DNA from: an uncultured Azohydromonas sp.
GTDB taxonomy: Bacteria > Pseudomonadota > Gammaproteobacteria > Burkholderiales > Burkholderiaceae_C
NCBI RefSeq assembly: GCF_937926365.1
Contig: NZ_CALAOH010000056.1
Location: 1 to 48,376, forward strand
Reading direction: 5' to 3'
DNA length: 48,376 nucleotides
A program made the position numbers and the translations under genes. The notes under the pieces are model-generated. The model was not told where the DNA came from. It was given only the letters and a program-made list of their open reading frames with translations, and made no database searches. Of this stretch, positions 26,929-35,391 are shown piece after piece. How positions within the stretch are numbered: position 1 is the first letter of the stretch; each line of letters opens with the position of its first letter.

Positions 26929-28383
26929 TCAAGCCTCTACGGCCCATGGCTCCCGCTCCACCACCCGTTCATACCCCCGCTCCGTGCGCCGGATCAGCCC
27001 CTCGGCCTCCAACTGCGCCAGGTAGCGCCGCACCATCGGCGCCCCGCAGCGCACTGCCGCCTGCACGCCCCGGATGCTCGGCGCGATCGTGCCGTCGCGC
27101 ACGCCGGCGCGCACCCGCTCCAGCCGTGCATCGGCGCCGGCGCTGTCCGCCGCCGGCAAGGGTGTGTCCTCAGCCCCGGAGGCCGCCGGCTCGTCCGCTG
27201 CCGGCACCACCGCCGCGGGCGCTTCGACCGCCTCGACCTCGTCCCTTGCCACCGCCGCCGACACCGCGCCAGCCGCTTCGCGCACGGCGACGGACACACC
27301 CGCCACCCCGCCGGACACATCGGCGGACACACCCACGGCCACACCAGGCACGTCCGCCGCACGGTCCGCAATCACACCTTCGGACACACCGGAATCGCCG
27401 CCCGGCAGCGGCGCGGCAGCCGGCTTCGACCGCGGTGACGGCACCCAGCCACCCTGGGAAAAGATCTGCAAGTCCCCGCCCGGCACCACCTGCAGCGGCA
27501 CCGTCGCCCCCGCCGCCAACGGCACCGCGGCCAGCGCGAAGGAAGCGCCGATCCGACCCGGCGCCACCGGCACGGACACACCGGACACAGCCCCGGACAC
27601 ATCCGGCACCACGGACATGGACACAGGCGCCGCCGCGGACACGCCCACCGGCGTGGCACCCTCCCCTGCCGCGCGCAGCAGCGATCCGGCCGCGCCGAAC
27701 AGCACCAGCCCCGCCACCGACACCAACAGGCCGCGCGTGACCGAGTAGGCCAGCGCACCTTGCTCACCCAGGATCTGCGTCGTGGTCGGCCGCAGCGCGG
27801 CCTGCAGCTCCGCCAGCTCGGCCGTGCGCGCCTGCACCAGCCGCTCGGTTTCCAGCGCCGCGTTCAGCGACTCGGCGGCGGACTGGCGCGAGGCCAGCAC
27901 CTTCGACTGCGAGGACGCGGCGGCGGCGTTGCGCAGCTCCTCGGCGGTGGCACGCAGCGCGGTGATGGAGGCGCGCAGCTCGATGACGCGCTGCTGGCGC
28001 GCCTCGGCGCCCACGTCCGCCGCGCGCGTGATGCCCTGCTGCACCAGCACGATGGTCAGGCACTCGAAGGCCAGCACCGAGACGGCCAGCACCGCCAGGC
28101 CCCAGCGCTGCGCGCGCAGGCGTTGGCGGGGCAGCAGCGCGGCCAGCGCGAAGGCCGCCATCTCCAGCACCACCAGCAGCAACGCCGTGGTGCTGGCCAG
28201 GGCGCGCGCCGCCTCGTCGGCCTCCAGCGCGCGGGCCCCGAATTCGAAGTAGCGCAGCGTCACCACGCTGGCCCAGCCGCCCAGCCCCGCGCACAGCGCG
28301 GCCAGCGCCAGGCAGGCCCAGCGCGGCAGCAGGCCGCCGCGCCCCGGGGCCGCCTTCTTGGAGGCGTTCAGATCGTCGTTCAT
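26929..28383 (-). CDS. Predicted membrane-anchored winged-helix protein, unknown function
   Basis: I do not recognise a named family. The ATG at 28381-28383 gives 484 residues. Predicted TM segments are at about 22-43, 62-84, 93-115 and 218-238. The positive loops (KK and R before TM1; RQRLRAQR between TM2 and TM3) place both termini in the cytoplasm. Residues 120-200 form an Ala/Glu/Arg heptad-rich coiled coil in the periplasm between TM3 and TM4. Residues 245-380 are a Val/Ser/Ala/Gly tract with many VSG, VSV and VSAD units. An acidic Ala/Pro linker follows. Residues 417-475 look like a winged helix-turn-helix (SIRGVQAAVRCGAPMVRRYL, then LEAEGLIRRTERGY). This suggests a membrane-bound DNA-binding regulator. 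Confidence 0.75.
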   Translation of the reverse strand: MNDDLNASKKAAPGRGGLLPRWACLALAALCAGLGGWASVVTLRYFEFGARALEADEAARALASTTALLLVVLEMAAFALAALLPRQRLRAQRWGLAVLAVSVLAFECLTIVLVQQGITRAADVGAEARQQRVIELRASITALRATAEELRNAAAASSQSKVLASRQSAAESLNAALETERLVQARTAELAELQAALRPTTTQILGEQGALAYSVTRGLLVSVAGLVLFGAAGSLLRAAGEGATPVGVSAAAPVSMSVVPDVSGAVSGVSVPVAPGRIGASFALAAVPLAAGATVPLQVVPGGDLQIFSQGGWVPSPRSKPAAAPLPGGDSGVSEGVIADRAADVPGVAVGVSADVSGGVAGVSVAVREAAGAVSAAVARDEVEAVEAPAAVVPAADEPAASGAEDTPLPAADSAGADARLERVRAGVRDGTIAPSIRGVQAAVRCGAPMVRRYLAQLEAEGLIRRTERGYERVVEREPWAVEA

Positions 28384-28466
28384 GGGTTGTCTTGCTCGGT
28401 ACCGCACCAGGGCCTCAAGGCCGGCCCCGGAAAAAAGGGCGCAAGCCTAACGCGGGCGGCTGACGG

Positions 28467-28517
28467 GAAGCCGGCAGGCGGTCGGACCGGGACGGTCGCC
28501 GGCTTCAGCCCGAACGG
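28467..28517. repeat. Hairpin containing a single arm of the intergenic repeat
   Basis: Perfect 9-bp arms GAAGCCGGC (28467-28475) and GCCGGCTTC (28498-28506). The right end, GGCTTCAGCCCGAACGG (28501-28517), is the reverse complement of the outer arm of copies B, C and D with one extra base. It lies just after the DUF1624 gene stop (minus strand), so it may act as its terminator-like 3' hairpin. Confidence 0.55.
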
Positions 28518-28524
28518 AGCACGC

Positions 28525-29244
28525 TCAAAGGAACGGCTTCACCGCCACGATCAGCCCGATGAGGACCGGCTGGTGCAGCATGTAGAAGCTCAACGGCCAG
28601 CGGCCCAGCGCGGCCAGCGGCGCGAACACCCGCGGCAGCGCGCCGCCCAGCAGCGCGCGCCGGTGCGCCAGCAACCACTGGCCGGCGGCCAGGCCCAGCA
28701 GCATCACGCCCAGCCAGGGCAGCACCGGCACGAAGTCCTCGGTGATCGGCTTGCGCGTGACCAGCCCGGTCCAGTTCAGCCAGCGGCTGTCGAACACCGG
28801 GTGCTGCACGACCTGCGGCAGCAGCAGCGCCACCAGCGCCAGCGGCCACAGCCAGCGGCCCAGCGGCGCCAGCCCGCGCGCCAGGATCAGCATCAGCGCC
28901 ACGCCGTGCAGCACGCCAAACGAGATCCAGCTGCGCGGGAACATGAACCACGAGCCGGCCGACACCAGCAGCGCGCAACCCGCAATCTGCACCCAGCGCT
29001 TCCAGAAGCGCCGCCCGCTCTGCCCCGCCTCGTGCGCCAGCGCCTGCGACATCCCCGCGCACAACAGGAACAGGCTCACGATCGCCGTGCGCTGCCCGGT
29101 CCAGAAAGGGTCTTGATAAAAGTTCTGCGGCGGCGACAGCAGCCGGAAGAAGTTGAGGTCGAAGCAGAAGTGGAAGGCCGCCATCCAGAACATGGCGAGG
29201 CCGCGCAGGGCGTCGAGGCGATCGAAGCGGTGGGACGACGGCAT
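28525..29244 (-). CDS. DUF1624 / heparan-alpha-glucosaminide N-acetyltransferase-like membrane protein
   Basis: Integral membrane protein of 239 residues with about six or seven hydrophobic segments. It starts with the family hallmark RFDRLDALRGLAMFWMAAFH, in which the Arg-Leu-Asp stretch and the following His belong to the acyltransferase-3/DUF1624 group. FHFCFDLNFF follows. Members move acyl groups across or onto membrane-side sugars, but the substrate here is unknown. It is on the opposite strand to the HtrA gene, with 61 bases between the start codons, so a shared divergent promoter region is likely. Confidence 0.85.
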   Translation of the reverse strand: MPSSHRFDRLDALRGLAMFWMAAFHFCFDLNFFRLLSPPQNFYQDPFWTGQRTAIVSLFLLCAGMSQALAHEAGQSGRRFWKRWVQIAGCALLVSAGSWFMFPRSWISFGVLHGVALMLILARGLAPLGRWLWPLALVALLLPQVVQHPVFDSRWLNWTGLVTRKPITEDFVPVLPWLGVMLLGLAAGQWLLAHRRALLGGALPRVFAPLAALGRWPLSFYMLHQPVLIGLIVAVKPFL

Positions 29245-29305
29245 GGCGGGATCGTAGCGGGCGCCTCCTTATGATCCCCGCTCCGCCGTACACGACTCGT
29301 TGCAC

Positions 29306-30433
29306 ATGACGCCGCACCGACCCGCCGCCGCGGTCCGCCGCCCCGGCCCTCTGTCCTGCCTGCTGCTGGCCGCCGCCCTGCTGGGCGCCGGGCTGCCGCC
29401 CCCCGCCGCGGCCCAGAACCGCTCCCCCGCGCAGCCGCGCGCCGTCACGCCGCGCGGGCCGCTGGATGCCGACGAGCGCAACCACATCGACGTGTTCAAG
29501 CGCGTGTCGCCCTCGGTGGTGAACATCACCAGCCTGGCGCTGCAGCGCGATCTGTTCTCGCTCAACGTCTCGCAGGTGCCCACCGGCACGGGCACGGGCT
29601 TCGTATGGGACGAGGCCGGGCACATCGTCACCAACTTTCACGTCATTCAGGAGGCCAGCGCCGCGCGCGTGACGCTGGCCGACCAGTCGAGCTACCGCGC
29701 CGAGCTGGTGGGTGCCTTCCCCGACCGCGACCTGGCGGTGCTGCGCATCAACGCCAAGGCCAGGCTCACGCCCATCCCCATGGGCAGCAGCCGCGAGCTG
29801 CAGGTGGGGCAGAAGGTCTACGCCATCGGCAATCCCTTCGGGCTGGACCAGACCATGACCACCGGCATCGTCAGCGCGCTCAACCGCGAGATCGAGTCCG
29901 TGACGCGGCGCAGCATCCGCGGCGTGATCCAGACCGATGCCGCCATCAACCCGGGCAACTCCGGCGGGCCGCTGCTCGACTCGGCCGGGCGGCTCATCGG
30001 CGTCAACACCGCCATCTACAGCCCCAGCGGCGGTTCCTCGGGCATCGGCTTCGCCATTCCCGTGGACGAGGTCAACCGCGTGGTGCCGCGGCTCATCCGC
30101 GACGGCCGCATCGTGCGGCCCACGCTGGGCATCGCCGCCGGCACCCAGCAACTGACGACGGCCTTGAAGCTGCCCAAGGGCGTGGCGCTGCTGCGCGTCA
30201 CGCCGGGCGGCCCGGCACAGCGCGCGGGGCTGCAGCCTTTCACCCGCGCGCGCGACGGCGGCATCGAGGCCGGCGACGTGATCACCGCCGTCAACGGCGA
30301 GCCGGTGACGGACTTCGACGACCTGCTCAACGAGCTGGAGCGCTTCCAGGGCGGCGACACCGTGACGCTGAGCGTGTGGCGCGCGGGCCGCACGCGCCAA
30401 GTCAGCGTGCGGCTGGCCACGGGCGAGAGCTGA
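29306..30433 (+). CDS. Periplasmic HtrA-type serine protease (S1C, one PDZ domain)
   Basis: DegP/DegQ/DegS-family protease of 375 residues. A signal peptide is visible (RRPGPLSCLLLAAALLGAG, cleavage probably after the Ala-rich PPPAAA, about residue 36), so the enzyme is periplasmic. The catalytic triad is His112 (VTNFHVI), Asp142 (DRDLAVL) and Ser219 (NPGNSGGPL). One PDZ domain follows at about 275-370. With a single PDZ it is closer to DegS or HhoB in layout, but it has a cleavable signal rather than an anchor. The ATG at 29306 is preferred over a TTG two codons earlier. Confidence 0.92.
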   Translation: MTPHRPAAAVRRPGPLSCLLLAAALLGAGLPPPAAAQNRSPAQPRAVTPRGPLDADERNHIDVFKRVSPSVVNITSLALQRDLFSLNVSQVPTGTGTGFVWDEAGHIVTNFHVIQEASAARVTLADQSSYRAELVGAFPDRDLAVLRINAKARLTPIPMGSSRELQVGQKVYAIGNPFGLDQTMTTGIVSALNREIESVTRRSIRGVIQTDAAINPGNSGGPLLDSAGRLIGVNTAIYSPSGGSSGIGFAIPVDEVNRVVPRLIRDGRIVRPTLGIAAGTQQLTTALKLPKGVALLRVTPGGPAQRAGLQPFTRARDGGIEAGDVITAVNGEPVTDFDDLLNELERFQGGDTVTLSVWRAGRTRQVSVRLATGES

Positions 30434-30507
30434 CCCGGGAGACACCCGCCCGCGCGCCTTGACGAGAGCTAACCCCGCCCGGGTGGAACCCTGAGAGCAT
30501 CTCGGCC

Positions 30508-31092
30508 ATGACACGCATCCTGATCCTCCAAGGCCACCCGGACGCCAGCCAGCCGCACTTCAACCACGCCCTGGCCGACGCCTATGGCCGCGGCGCGGAG
30601 GACCACGGGCATGACGTGCGGCGCATCGACGTGGCGAAGCTGGACTTCCCGCTGCTGCGCGACCCCGAGCAGTGGATGCACGGGGCGGTGCCACCAGGGC
30701 TGGTGGAGGCACAGCACGCCATCGGTTGGGCGCAGCACCTGGTGATCTTCTTTCCGCTGTGGCTGGGCGGGGTGCCGGCGCTGCTCAAAGGGTTCCTGGA
30801 GCAGGTGGCGCGGCCGGGCTTCGCCTTCCATCCCGAGGGCAAGAACCCGCTGGCCAACAAGGGCCTCACCGGCCGCTCCGCGCGCGTGGTGGTGACCATG
30901 GGCATGCCGGCGCTGATCTACCGCTTCTACTTCCGCGCCCACAGCCTGCGGGCGCTGGAGCGCAACATCCTCGGCTTCGTGGGCATCGCGCCCATCCACG
31001 AGACGCTGATCGGGCGCCTCGGCGAGCTTTCCGACAGGCAGCGCGCCGATTGGCTCAAGAAGCTGGAGAAGCTGGGGCAGCAGGCCGGCTGA
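30508..31092 (+). CDS. NAD(P)H dehydrogenase (quinone)-like flavoprotein
   Basis: Flavodoxin-fold oxidoreductase (PF02525 type, NQO1/KefF/MdaB relatives) of 194 residues. It has the N-terminal ILILQGHPDASQPHFNHAL flavin phosphate-binding motif and FFPLWLGGVPALLKGF in the core. It probably reduces quinones by two electrons to limit oxidative stress. KefF-type potassium-channel regulators are similar, but no kefC is next to it. It follows the HtrA gene by 74 bases on the same strand. Confidence 0.85.
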   Translation: MTRILILQGHPDASQPHFNHALADAYGRGAEDHGHDVRRIDVAKLDFPLLRDPEQWMHGAVPPGLVEAQHAIGWAQHLVIFFPLWLGGVPALLKGFLEQVARPGFAFHPEGKNPLANKGLTGRSARVVVTMGMPALIYRFYFRAHSLRALERNILGFVGIAPIHETLIGRLGELSDRQRADWLKKLEKLGQQAG

Positions 31093-31141
31093 CACCCCCG
31101 ACTGCGGGATTCCCCTCCCCCGCCGCTACCATGCGCGCCCT

Positions 31142-33148
31142 ATGAGCGCGCAGCACCGATCCCGTCAACTCGAACTTCTCTCCCCGGCCCGCGATGCCGA
31201 CATCGGCATCGAGGCCGTGAACCACGGGGCCGATGCCGTGTACATCGGCGGCCCGGGCTTCGGTGCCCGAGCCTCGGCCGGCAACCCGGTGCAGGACATC
31301 GAGCGGCTGGCGAAGCACGCCCACCGCTTCGGCGCCAAGGTGTTCATCACCCTCAACACCATCCTGCGCGACGACGAGCTCGAAGGCGCGCGCCGCATGG
31401 CCTGGGACGTTTACCACGCCGGCGCCGATGCGCTGATCGTGCAGGACATGGGGCTGCTGGAGCTGGACCTGCCGCCGCTGCAGCTGCACGCCAGCACGCA
31501 GTGCGACATCCGCAGCGTGGAGAAGGCGAAGTTCCTGGCCGAATCGGGCTTCGCGCAGGTCGTGCTGGCGCGCGAGCTCACCCTGCCGCAGATCCGCGCC
31601 GTGGCGGACGCGCTGCCCAGGGACACGGTGATCGAGTTCTTTATCCACGGCGCGCTGTGCGTGGCCTACAGCGGCCAGTGCTACGTCAGCCACGCCTTCA
31701 CCGGTCGCAGCGCCAACCGTGGCGACTGCTCGCAGGCCTGCCGCCTCCCCTACACCGTGACGGACACCCAGGGCCGCATCGTGGCGCACGACAAGCACGT
31801 GCTCTCGATGAAGGACAACAACCAGTCCGCCAACCTCGCCGCGCTGGTGGACGCGGGCGTGCGCAGCTTCAAGATCGAGGGGCGCTACAAGGACATGGGC
31901 TACGTGAAGAACATCACCGCCCACTACCGCCGGTTGCTCGATGAGGTGCTGGAGCAGCGCCCCGCGCTGTCACGGGCCTCCAGCGGGCGCACCACCTTCT
32001 TCTTCGAGCCGGACCCGGACCGCAACTTCAACCGCGGCGCCACCGATTACTTCGTCAACGGCCGCCAGGACGACATCGGCGCCTTCGACACGCCCAAGCA
32101 CGCCGGGCTGCCGCTGGGCTACGTGGCCAAGCTGGGCAAGGACCACATCGAGGTCGTGCTCGACGAGGGCGTGGGCGCGCTCAACAACGGCGACTCCATC
32201 ACCTGGTTCGACCTGCAGCAGGCGCTGCAGGGCGTGCAGGTCAACACGGTGGAGCCGCTGGACGAGGCGGGCCGGCGCTGGCGCGCCTTCCCCAAGGAGC
32301 CGGTGTCCGCGCTCAAGGACCTGAAGCGGGACACGGTGCTGCTGCGCAACCGCGACATGGCCTGGGAGCGGCAGCTGAAGAAGAAGTCGGCGGACCGGCG
32401 CATCGCGGTGGACCTGCACTTCGAGGAGACGCCGGACGGCTTCGCGCTCTCGCTCACCGATGAGGACGGGCACTACGCGCGCGTCGAGGCCGCGCATGCG
32501 CACGAGCGCGCGCAGCACGCGGAGCGCGTGGAGCCGCAACTGCGCGATCAGCTGGCCAAGCTGGGCACGACGATCTTCGAGCCGCGCGAGCTCACGCTGC
32601 GGCTGTCGCGCCCGTGGTTCGTGCCGGCGGGTTTCATCAACGCGCTGCGCCGCGACGCCGTGGCGGCGCTGGAGGCGGAGCGCGAGGCCTGCCGCGAGCG
32701 GCTGCTGCCCGCCGAGCCGGTGTCGCCGCCGGTGCCCTACCCCGAGGACACGTTGAGCTACCTGGCCAACGTCTACAACCGCAAGGCGCACGACTTCTAC
32801 GTGAAGCACGGCGTGAAGCTGGTGGAGGCGGCGTACGAGAGCCACGAGGCGCTGGGCGAGGCGAGCCTGATGATCACCAAGCACTGCGTGCGCTTCAGCT
32901 TGAGCCTGTGCCCGAAGCAGGCCAAGGGCGTGACGGGCGTGCAGGGCACGGTGCGCGCCGAGCCGCTGACCATCACGCACGGCGACGAGGTGCTGACGCT
33001 GCGCTTCGACTGCAAGCCCTGCGAGATGCACGTGGTGGGCCGCATCAAGAAGAACGTGCTGCAGCAGGCCAAGGCGGCGGAAAAGGCCAGCCTCAAGGCG
33101 GAGCCGATGGTGTTCTACCGGACGCGGCCGGCGGCGCCGGGGCGGTGA
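31142..33148 (+). CDS. rlhA: U32 family protein, 23S rRNA C2501 hydroxylase RlhA
   Basis: U32 'peptidase' family member. E. coli RlhA (YdcP) hydroxylates C2501 of 23S rRNA and depends on prephenate and iron-sulfur functions. This protein has 668 residues, close to the roughly 650 of RlhA and longer than other U32 members (UbiU/UbiV, TrhP). The U32 core (GADAVYIGGPGFGAR, then ALCVAYSGQCYVSHAFTGRSA) carries the cysteines that bind the cluster (HGALC, GQC, GDCSQAC). It is followed by the long C-terminal extension typical of RlhA, with CPKQAKG and FDCKPCEMHV. Confidence is for the subfamily rather than tested chemistry. Confidence 0.85.
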   Translation: MSAQHRSRQLELLSPARDADIGIEAVNHGADAVYIGGPGFGARASAGNPVQDIERLAKHAHRFGAKVFITLNTILRDDELEGARRMAWDVYHAGADALIVQDMGLLELDLPPLQLHASTQCDIRSVEKAKFLAESGFAQVVLARELTLPQIRAVADALPRDTVIEFFIHGALCVAYSGQCYVSHAFTGRSANRGDCSQACRLPYTVTDTQGRIVAHDKHVLSMKDNNQSANLAALVDAGVRSFKIEGRYKDMGYVKNITAHYRRLLDEVLEQRPALSRASSGRTTFFFEPDPDRNFNRGATDYFVNGRQDDIGAFDTPKHAGLPLGYVAKLGKDHIEVVLDEGVGALNNGDSITWFDLQQALQGVQVNTVEPLDEAGRRWRAFPKEPVSALKDLKRDTVLLRNRDMAWERQLKKKSADRRIAVDLHFEETPDGFALSLTDEDGHYARVEAAHAHERAQHAERVEPQLRDQLAKLGTTIFEPRELTLRLSRPWFVPAGFINALRRDAVAALEAEREACRERLLPAEPVSPPVPYPEDTLSYLANVYNRKAHDFYVKHGVKLVEAAYESHEALGEASLMITKHCVRFSLSLCPKQAKGVTGVQGTVRAEPLTITHGDEVLTLRFDCKPCEMHVVGRIKKNVLQQAKAAEKASLKAEPMVFYRTRPAAPGR

Positions 33149-33227
33149 GCGCCAGCCGGGTACGGCGCCCAACGAGGCATGCCGGTTGCCTCCCTGCGGT
33201 GAAACCCTCTTCCACAAGGACAGCACC

Positions 33228-33611
33228 ATGCCCACGAACCGCAACCGTCTCCTCGCGCTCGCCCTGGCCGCCTTCTCCGCGACGGCCTTTGCCCAGAACA
33301 CCACCACGACGCCCGACAGCACCATTGGCGTCACGCCGTCCGAAGCCCGGGAGGCCATGAAGGAGGCCGTCCCGCGCTCGGACACCGCCACCGTGACCCG
33401 CACCGACGAGTCCGCGGCCGACAAGGCACGTCGCGCGGGAGACGCCACGGCCGACGCGCTCACCCCCGGACGCGACCGCGATACCAGCAGCGCCACCGGC
33501 TCGACCAGCAGCACCATGGGCGCCGGCACCGGCAGCGGCTCGGCCGCCACCACCGGGTCCGGCTCCGCCGACGCCCAGGCCACGCGCCCGGCCCGGGCGG
33601 ACCGGCACTGA
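33228..33611 (+). CDS. Small exported Ser/Thr-rich protein of unknown function
   Basis: 127 residues from the ATG at 33228, with AAGGA eight bases upstream. A signal peptide is clear: basic start MPTNRNR, hydrophobic LLALALAAFSATAFA, cleavage before QN. The mature part is low complexity, Thr/Ser/Ala/Gly rich, with charged segments (SEAREAMKEAVPRSD, ADKARRAGDATADA) and a TGSTSS/TGSGSA tail. No cysteines and no known domain are visible. It is probably periplasmic. Confidence 0.65.
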   Translation: MPTNRNRLLALALAAFSATAFAQNTTTTPDSTIGVTPSEAREAMKEAVPRSDTATVTRTDESAADKARRAGDATADALTPGRDRDTSSATGSTSSTMGAGTGSGSAATTGSGSADAQATRPARADRH

Positions 33612-33627
33612 GCCGGGACTTGTTGCC

Positions 33628-33660
33628 GTTGACGCACGGGTTTCCGGCCGTGCGTTCAAC
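33628..33660. other. Strong hairpin between two unknown genes
   Basis: GTTGACGCACGG (33628-33639) pairs with CCGTGCGTTCAAC (33648-33660), with one bulged base and an 8-base loop. A third GCACGG follows. No T run follows, so a Rho-independent terminator is uncertain. Confidence 0.45.
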
Positions 33661-33719
33661 GCACGGCGCGAGCCCGGCGGACCGGCGGCCATGACGGGTC
33701 CGCCCCACCCTGCAACGTG

Positions 33720-34403
33720 ATGCGATCGCTTCACGGACTCCGCCAAGCCCTGGCCCCTTGGCTGGCCGGACCCGGCGCCACCGTGGGCGTGCTGGCGGGC
33801 GGCTGCGCGCTGCTGCTGGCCGGCCCGGGCGTGGCCGCGCCGGTGGCCGTCGCGGGGATGGCGGCGGCGCGGCGTCTCATCCGCCACCGGCCGATGACGG
33901 CGCGGGAACGGGATTTCGCAGCCCAGGTCTTCGGCCCTTCCCTGCCGCGATCGGGGCGGATCGTGATCACGGACCTGGCCGGGCTGGGCGGCAGCTGCTT
34001 CGTGGTGCCGGCCATCGACGGCCAGATCCTGGTGAACCTGGGCCGCGGCGCCTACGAGGACCCGGTTGCCTTCCGCTGTCCCGGCTATCCCGGCGCCGGA
34101 AAGCTATTCATCCACGAGCTGGCCCACGCCTGGCAACTGGCCCACGGCGAGTACTTCCCACGGCTGGGCCGGCGCCTGCTGGCCGGGCCGTGGGCCGGCC
34201 ATGCCTTCTACCGGCCACCGGCGGGGCTCGCGCCGCCTTGGCCGCCGCTGAACCTGGAGCAGCAGGCGACCGTGGTCGATGAGTGGTTCTGCCCGGGCCC
34301 GCTGGGGCCACCCGGCTGGTCCGGCACGCCGGGGATGTCCGAGGCGCATCCCTACTGGCCCTACGTGCGCGACGTGGTGCGCGCGGCGCCGCGGCGGGCG
34401 TGA
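33720..34403 (+). CDS. Membrane-anchored protein with HELAH zinc-metallopeptidase-like motif
   Basis: I do not recognise a named family. It has 227 residues from the ATG at 33720; a GTG one codon earlier is also possible. An N-terminal hydrophobic segment (about 18-50) is probably a membrane anchor. The centre has FIHELAHAWQLAHG with HExxH at 132-136. The downstream EQQATVVDEWF (Glu180) is a candidate third zinc ligand, as in the HEMTHVWQ/EQQ-type proteins associated with Vgr- and extracellular injection-related modules. No secretion-system genes are nearby. Protease activity is not shown. Confidence 0.6.
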   Translation: MRSLHGLRQALAPWLAGPGATVGVLAGGCALLLAGPGVAAPVAVAGMAAARRLIRHRPMTARERDFAAQVFGPSLPRSGRIVITDLAGLGGSCFVVPAIDGQILVNLGRGAYEDPVAFRCPGYPGAGKLFIHELAHAWQLAHGEYFPRLGRRLLAGPWAGHAFYRPPAGLAPPWPPLNLEQQATVVDEWFCPGPLGPPGWSGTPGMSEAHPYWPYVRDVVRAAPRRA

Positions 34404-34425
34404 GCGCCGCGCCCACGCCGGGCGC

Positions 34426-35241
34426 TCAGTGCGACATCAGCACCGGCACCGTCATGGCGCCGAACACCGAGCGGCTGGCGCCGCCCAGCAGCCGCTCGCG
34501 GGTACGGCTGCGGCCGTAGCAGCCCATGACGATCAGGTCCACGCCCAGGTCCGCCGCGCGCGACAGCATCAGCTCGCCCACCTGTCCCTCGTCGCCACCC
34601 TCGGCATGGAACTGCGCCTCGATGCCGTGGTGCTGCAGCAACGGCCGCAGCTCTGACGGGTCGCTGCCCCAGGACACCACATGCACCTCGGCCCCCGGCT
34701 GCAGCAGCGCCAGCGCCGCGGACAGCGCCCGCGCGGCCTCGCGGGAAGCCTTCCAAGCCACCAGCACGCGCCGGCCCACGTCGTGATAGCGGCCCGCGAA
34801 GGGCACCAGCAGCGCCGGACGGCCGCTGTCGATCACCACCTCCTCGGCGAAATCCGGCGCAACGCCGGCGGCGTCGGAGCTATCGGGATCGTGCTGGCCG
34901 ATCACGACCAGGTCGTGCAGCAGCGCTTGGCGGGCGAACACCTCGGCCATGGGCGCGGTGGCATGCAGCTCGGACCAGTTGAGCCTGGACTGGCCCGCGG
35001 CCGCCGCCTCGAACCAGGCGCGCGCCTGCGCACGGCGCTCCTCGTCGCGCTGCACGTCCTGCATGGTCAGCCCGCCACCGCCCATGGGCAGCGGCATGAG
35101 GCTGGTGCCGCTGGGCGCGGCGGCGTACAGCGCCAGCAGTCCGGCGTCCAGGCGCTGGGCCAGGCGGCAAGCCAGGGTAAGGCGGTCGCGGCTCTGGGGC
35201 GCGGCGTCCAGGTGCAGCAGGATCGAGGCAATGGTTTTCAT
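34426..35241 (-). CDS. Universal stress protein (UspA family)
   Basis: 271-residue cytoplasmic protein from the ATG at 35239-35241. It has a tandem-like layout: a degenerate N-terminal Usp half and a C-terminal half that retains the ATP-binding signature G-x2-G-x9-G-S (MGCYGRSRTRERLLGGAS). Usp proteins accumulate during stationary phase and stress; the exact role of this one is unknown. It is on the same strand as the diguanylate cyclase, with a 150-base gap. Confidence 0.88.
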   Translation of the reverse strand: MKTIASILLHLDAAPQSRDRLTLACRLAQRLDAGLLALYAAAPSGTSLMPLPMGGGGLTMQDVQRDEERRAQARAWFEAAAAGQSRLNWSELHATAPMAEVFARQALLHDLVVIGQHDPDSSDAAGVAPDFAEEVVIDSGRPALLVPFAGRYHDVGRRVLVAWKASREAARALSAALALLQPGAEVHVVSWGSDPSELRPLLQHHGIEAQFHAEGGDEGQVGELMLSRAADLGVDLIVMGCYGRSRTRERLLGGASRSVFGAMTVPVLMSH

Positions 35242-35391
35242 GACAGGGGCTCCCATGGTCGATGCGGCAGCCCTCCGGGCCGCCACCGCGCGCAAGCCTG
35301 GAGGCAAGGGGTGGGCCGGTCCAAGCTGTGGGAAGCCCGGATTGCGCCTGCCACACCGTGCCGTCCCGCACGGCAGCGCGCAGCCGCCGGC

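Noticed and set aside
27290..27640. CRISPR-like array
   Set aside because: The repeated GGACAC units are degenerate, irregularly spaced and in frame with the Val/Ser-rich protein tract.
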